Of a DNA stretch of 64,000 nucleotides, positions 61,301 through 64,000 are shown one piece after another. The DNA lies in NCBI GenBank assembly GCA_003053925.1, contig QBKD01000001.1, positions 744,001 to 808,000 on the forward strand. The letters are read 5' to 3'. Positions within the stretch are counted from its first letter, which is position 1. The number at the start of each line of letters is the position of its first letter. The notes beneath the pieces were generated by a model. That model was not told the DNA's origin and searched no databases. It saw only the letters and a list, made by a program, of their open reading frames with translations. The translations under genes were made by a program, and so were the position numbers. This DNA comes from Microbacteriaceae bacterium MWH-Ta3. Lineage in GTDB: Bacteria > Actinomycetota > Actinomycetes > Actinomycetales > Microbacteriaceae.

Positions 61301-61429
61301 TTGACGCTGCTGGTTCTGCCCGCACTGTATTCGTTGGTCGAAGGCCGCAAGGAGCGTCGTGCGCTGCGCCGCGAAGCCAAGGCTGCTGCGCAGGCAGCAT
61401 CGGTGACTGCGCCCGAGGTTACGAGCTAA
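58310..61429 (+). CDS. RND efflux transporter permease (AcrB/HAE1-like)
   Basis: 1039-aa RND pump with two repeats of six membrane helices and two large outer loops. N-terminal NRALIALVTIVVAIFGGIS, GRVVDDSIVVVENIKRHL (conserved Asp pair of helix 4) and GIVVTNAIVLIDLVNQYRDR in the second half. No membrane-fusion or outer-membrane partner is nearby, as expected for a monoderm. Substrate unknown. AAAGG precedes the ATG. Its stop overlaps the convergent DMT gene. Confidence 0.93.
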   Translation: MNLLSKFSLRNRALIALVTIVVAIFGGISMSLLKLELIPSVTFPQLVVVTNYPGASPLVVENEVSTPIETAIQSVPGLETTTATSQTGVSQVSASFAYGTNLESAEQKVQLAINRIITSLPADVEPQIIAGSFDDIPVMQIAVTSDQEQDALAAALESIAVKELNDVSGVREVNIIGATGQHIEIIPSASKLDDAGLTPQNITDALRSNGIRLGAGTVTDDGAERSVVAGVPLDSLDAIADIPLSDISSANPLTGTVEVTTIGDVADVVIVDDTVTSVSRVNGEPALTMAITKTADANTVDVARDIRAALPEIGTLLGAGTTLTIVFDQAPFIESSIESLATEGMLGLAFAILIILVFLMSVRSTLVTAISIPASVLLTFIGMWASDYTLNILTIGAVTISIGRVVDDSIVVVENIKRHLALGEERMQAILTGVREVATAVTASTVTTVAVFLPLAFVGGITGELFQPFAVTVTIALLASLFVSLTIVPVLSYWFLPASDKSIDKETGEEKLGRLQRGYRPVVGWTIKHPLATIMIAILTLGGTVALIPSMKTNFVGDSGQNTIAIRHATPAGLSLAERVEVAATVEDELMAFDGVEIVQSSIGGGNSFAALFGSSSDITYSVTLDETVDVDALQAEITAELDSLSDVGTLTVASGGSGFGSSTIDVTVKSPTEETLNRITTDIEAAIADTGVAEEISSSIAETQDYVSVSVDRVAAAEFGMSETLVSSTIAGALAPNSVAKVIINDQTLQVFVMTANAPETLAELKAYELTTPFGKTVEVRDIADVTIDTTAARRTTERGVLSSTLEVTPATDDLTTATADIRAALDSVELPSGTTATIGGVAEDQAESFQQLGLALLAAVLIVYVVMVATFRSLRQPLLLLVSIPFAATGAIGLQIVSGIPLGLSSLIGMLMLVGIVVTNAIVLIDLVNQYRDRGQTVPTALLEGTTRRVRPVLMTALATIFALTPLALGVTGSGGFISQPLAIVVIGGLLSSTILTLLVLPALYSLVEGRKERRALRREAKAAAQAASVTAPEVTS

Positions 61430-62277
61430 AGCGCGAGCATCGAACAGGCGGCAACGGCAAGCCCGAGGCCGCACCACTGGGTGATCGTGATTTTCTCGTG
61501 CCCGGCGACAGCAGACAGCAGGATTGTTGACGCCGGGTACAGGGCCACGAGCGCGGACACGATGGACAACTGCCCCGATTGCATGGCAAACAGCATCAGG
61601 GTGTTCGCGGCGTTATCGAAAAAGCCACTGCCGACCGCCAACCACAGGCCGCGCGAATTCAGAACGCGCTCCTGCCGCTTGCGAGCCCGGGCAATGACGA
61701 ACAGCACGGCGACACCCATGAACAGCACGTGCGCCAACCGGTTGAAGACCAGAGGCGCCAGGCCCGCGTCGGCGGGAGCCTGAGCGATCAGGACGAGAAA
61801 TCCGCCAATGAACAGACCGCTGAGGATGCTCAGCACGAGGCCCTTCGCGCTCGGACGCACCGCCTGCGGGTCGGGAACGAAACCCACCAGGACGATGGCA
61901 ATCAACACGAGGCCCAATGCCACGTAATTCCACACCGACAGTGTTTCGCCCAGGGCAAGGCCTACCGAGATGGGGAAAATCGCGGACACCAGGGCAGTCA
62001 ACGGCGACAAAATGCTGATGGGTCCAATGGACAACGCCGCGTACAACAGGGTGATGGCAATCGCGCCAACGAAACCTGCCGCGAATCCCCAGCCCATAGC
62101 CTCGGGCGTGAATTTCGCCCCGAAAATCAGCGATCCTAAAGACAGCAGGATGAGTCCCACGAACGCACCCACGGTCGTTACGACGATGGGGTTGATGCGG
62201 CGCGACGCCATACCACCCACGAAGTCTGCGGTTCCATAGACGGCCGCCGCAGAAAGGCCGAGCACAACAGTGAGCAT
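61426..62277 (-). CDS. DMT superfamily transporter (two EamA domains)
   Basis: 283-aa membrane protein with ten hydrophobic helices in two EamA repeats (about 1-135, 145-283): VVLGLSAAAVYGTADFVGG at the start, SALVALYPASTILLSAVAGH near the end. A metabolite exporter of unknown substrate. TAGTCT lies 9 nt before the ATG, nearly leaderless. Convergent overlap of 4 nt with the RND gene. Confidence 0.88.
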   Translation of the reverse strand: MLTVVLGLSAAAVYGTADFVGGMASRRINPIVVTTVGAFVGLILLSLGSLIFGAKFTPEAMGWGFAAGFVGAIAITLLYAALSIGPISILSPLTALVSAIFPISVGLALGETLSVWNYVALGLVLIAIVLVGFVPDPQAVRPSAKGLVLSILSGLFIGGFLVLIAQAPADAGLAPLVFNRLAHVLFMGVAVLFVIARARKRQERVLNSRGLWLAVGSGFFDNAANTLMLFAMQSGQLSIVSALVALYPASTILLSAVAGHEKITITQWCGLGLAVAACSMLAL

Positions 62278-62395
62278 GATGCTTCCAGACTAGCGAAATG
62301 GGCGTAACAGAAGGAAACACCCTGTCGCGCACGCGGCCCGCAACATAGGCTGGAGGAAACTGCTCGCTCGTAATGATCTTCACGGAGGCAACACC

Positions 62396-63328
62396 ATGGC
62401 TCGCATTCACAACGACATCACCGAAACGTTCGGAAACACCCCGCTCGTTCGCTTGAACAAGGTCACTGCGGGCTTGGGAGCCACCGTCCTGGCGAAGCTC
62501 GAGTTCTTCAACCCCAGCTCGTCGGTCAAGGACCGTCTGGCCGTCGCGATTGTGGACGCTGCGGAAAAAGATGGGTCGCTGAAGCCCGGCGGAACGATTG
62601 TCGAAGCCACGTCGGGTAACACCGGTATTGGTCTGGCCATGGTGGGTGCAGCCCGCGGCTACACCGTGGTACTGACGATGCCCGAGACCATGAGCATCGA
62701 GCGACGTGCGCTTCTGCGCGGCTACGGTGCCGAATTGGTTCTGACCCCCGGCCCCGAGGGCATGAAGGGCGCCGTCTCGCGCGCCGAACAAATCGCCACC
62801 GAACGCGGCGCCGTGCTGGCCCGCCAGTTCGAAAACGAAGCGAACGCGGCAATTCACCGCGCGACGACCGGCCCCGAGATCTGGAACGACACCGATGGTG
62901 ACGTAGACATCTTTGTTGCGGGCGTGGGAACGGGTGGCACGGTCACGGGTACCGGCCAGTACCTCAAGGAGCGCAAGCCCGGCCTGCAGGTTGTCGCCGT
63001 CGAGCCCGCAGAATCGCCCATTCTCAATGGTGGAGCACCCGGCCCCCACAAGATCCAGGGAATCGGCGCAAACTTTGTCCCCGATGTTCTGGACCGTGAA
63101 ATCTACGACGAGGTCATCGACGTCAACGTTGCCGAAGCGGTCGAGGTCGCACGCCGACTGTCGACCGAAGAGGGCATCCTGGCGGGAATTTCGTCGGGCG
63201 CAACCGTGAAGGCAGCATTGGATCTGGCTGCTCGTCCCGAGAACGCCGGCAAGACGATTGTTGTGGTTGTCGCCTCGAATGGTGAACGTTATCTGTCGAC
63301 GGTGCTGTTCGAGGGTATCCTCGATTAA
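62396..63328 (+). CDS. cysK: Cysteine synthase (O-acetylserine sulfhydrylase)
   Basis: 310-aa PLP enzyme making cysteine from O-acetylserine and sulfide. The PLP lysine is in [12 protein letters not shown], the substrate loop [14 protein letters not shown] follows, and [15 protein letters not shown] binds phosphate. GGAGG SD. cysE starts directly after its stop (TAAGTG). Confidence 0.96.
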   Translation: MARIHNDITETFGNTPLVRLNKVTAGLGATVLAKLEFFNPSSSVKDRLAVAIVDAAEKDGSLKPGGTIVEATSGNTGIGLAMVGAARGYTVVLTMPETMSIERRALLRGYGAELVLTPGPEGMKGAVSRAEQIATERGAVLARQFENEANAAIHRATTGPEIWNDTDGDVDIFVAGVGTGGTVTGTGQYLKERKPGLQVVAVEPAESPILNGGAPGPHKIQGIGANFVPDVLDREIYDEVIDVNVAEAVEVARRLSTEEGILAGISSGATVKAALDLAARPENAGKTIVVVVASNGERYLSTVLFEGILD

Positions 63329-63844
63329 GTGAACCCCTTTTCCCGCCTTCGTGAAGACATAACTGAAGCGAAGAGGCGGGACCCCGCGGCACGTCACGGG
63401 TTGGAAGTTTTCCTGGTGTCCAGCGGCCTGCATGCAGTGTGGGGTTATCGCTTCGCGCACATGCTGTGGAAATGGCGTCTGCGCCTCATCGCGCGCATGG
63501 TGTCACAGCTGGTGAGGTTCCTGACGGGCGTCGAGATTCACCCGGGCGCCACCATCGGCCGCCGCTTGTTTATTGACCACGGCATGGGCGTTGTCATCGG
63601 TGCAACCGCCATCATCGGCGACGACGTGCTGTTGTTTCACGGAGTCACTCTGGGTGGTCGCGGTATCGAGAAGGACTGCCGCCGTCATCCCACCGTGGGT
63701 CACCGCGTGGAGATCGGTGCGAATGCCACCGTGCTGGGCCCGGTTCACATTCACGACGATGCGCGCATCGGCGCAAATGCCGTGGTGCTGGTCGATGTCC
63801 CGATGGGCAAAACCGCTGTGGGCGTACCTGCGCGTATTGTGTGA
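63329..63844 (+). CDS. cysE: Serine O-acetyltransferase
   Basis: 171-aa short-type SAT making O-acetylserine. Hexapeptide left-handed beta-helix: [40 protein letters not shown] and [18 protein letters not shown], with catalytic Asp/His in IDHGMG. GTG start at 63329. Forms a two-gene cysteine operon with cysK. Confidence 0.94.
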   Translation: MNPFSRLREDITEAKRRDPAARHGLEVFLVSSGLHAVWGYRFAHMLWKWRLRLIARMVSQLVRFLTGVEIHPGATIGRRLFIDHGMGVVIGATAIIGDDVLLFHGVTLGGRGIEKDCRRHPTVGHRVEIGANATVLGPVHIHDDARIGANAVVLVDVPMGKTAVGVPARIV

Positions 63845-63881
63845 TGTGCCCACCATTATTCGGACGTAGAGGAGCGTAGTC

Positions 63882-64000
63882 GTGATCAAGTTCATCACCC
63901 GCATCCTGTTTCCGCCGTTGATTCGTCTGTTCTTCGCGGCACGAATCGTGGGCCGTAAAAATATGCCGGCGCACGGTGGCGTGATTATCGCCTCGAATCA
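63882..64000 (+). CDS. Lysophospholipid acyltransferase, partial (runs off the window)
   Basis: Only the first 39 complete codons are present, from GTG 63882 with a GAGGAG SD. The sequence MIKFITRILFPPLIRLFFAA then GRKNMPAHGGVIIASN, with the beginning of the NHx4D motif at the window end, matches PlsC-type 1-acyl-glycerol-3-phosphate acyltransferases. The rest lies outside. Confidence 0.7.
   Translation, partial: MIKFITRILFPPLIRLFFAARIVGRKNMPAHGGVIIASN

Noticed and set aside
61613-63460. 615-codon minus-strand frame
   Set aside because: Antisense to cysK and in the wrong frame for the DMT transporter.

Overview
The window is a 64-kb piece of a high-G+C actinobacterial chromosome, most likely Microbacteriaceae (order Micrococcales). 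The evidence is a dnaK-grpE-dnaJ-hspR-clpB operon behind HAIR-type operators, a three-part purS/purQ/purL FGAM synthase, a DUF3073 gene beside purM, three surface proteins with LAxTG-type sorting tails, a TipAS-domain protein, and many promoters with a TANNNT -10 box 6-7 nt before the start codon (leaderless mRNAs). No species can be named from the sequence alone.

Layout. 0-5.2 kb: DsbA/FrnE-like oxidoreductase, hydroxypyruvate-isomerase-like protein, N-formylglutamate amidohydrolase, dcd, a surface lipoprotein and a 55-aa zinc-ribbon protein behind a metal-operator-like palindrome. 5.2-9.8 kb: short carotenoid locus (idi, crtB, crtI) and an MFS carrier. 9.9-12.2 kb: HigB/HigA-like toxin-antitoxin pair, an LAxTG surface protein and a 5'-truncated DnaQ-like exonuclease. 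12.2-19.4 kb: HspR heat-shock operon, nitroreductase, small unknown gene. 19.5-31.1 kb: accessory region with a DUF4268 nuclease-like gene, a partial tRNA-like 3' end, then a roughly 10.6-kb integrative element carrying a tyrosine recombinase, unknown small genes and a complete type I restriction-modification system (hsdM, hsdS, hsdR). 31.1-42.4 kb: core genes (UbiB-like kinase with a PadR regulator, threonine aldolase, a large LAxTG protein, AEC transporter, xth, pyrE, septum-formation-like protein, TrmH-family methyltransferase, purA). 42.5-44.2 kb: three consecutive secreted proteins, two of them very acidic, of unknown role. 44.2-64 kb: chorismate mutase, YqaJ-type exonuclease, GNAT, the purine cluster (purL, purQ, purS, purC, purD, purF, purM), SGNH and VOC proteins, DUF3073, two CrcB fluoride channels, TipAS protein, RND pump, DMT transporter, cysK-cysE and the start of an acyltransferase.

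How the parts work together. The purine genes encode most steps from PRPP to AIR and SAICAR, plus adenylosuccinate synthetase. The heat-shock operon is probably controlled by its own product HspR. The integrative element appears bounded by copies of a short ATTCTCCGC core and carries TTGCTACTTATTC repeats inside both ends, as expected for arm sites of its recombinase. The most interesting unexplained parts are the acidic secreted cluster, the unknown genes inside the RM element (including a possible 47-aa antisense membrane protein), and the very compact divergent leaderless promoters at xth/pyrE and purD/SCP.

All calls come from reading the sequence and translations. No database search, folding or expression data were used.
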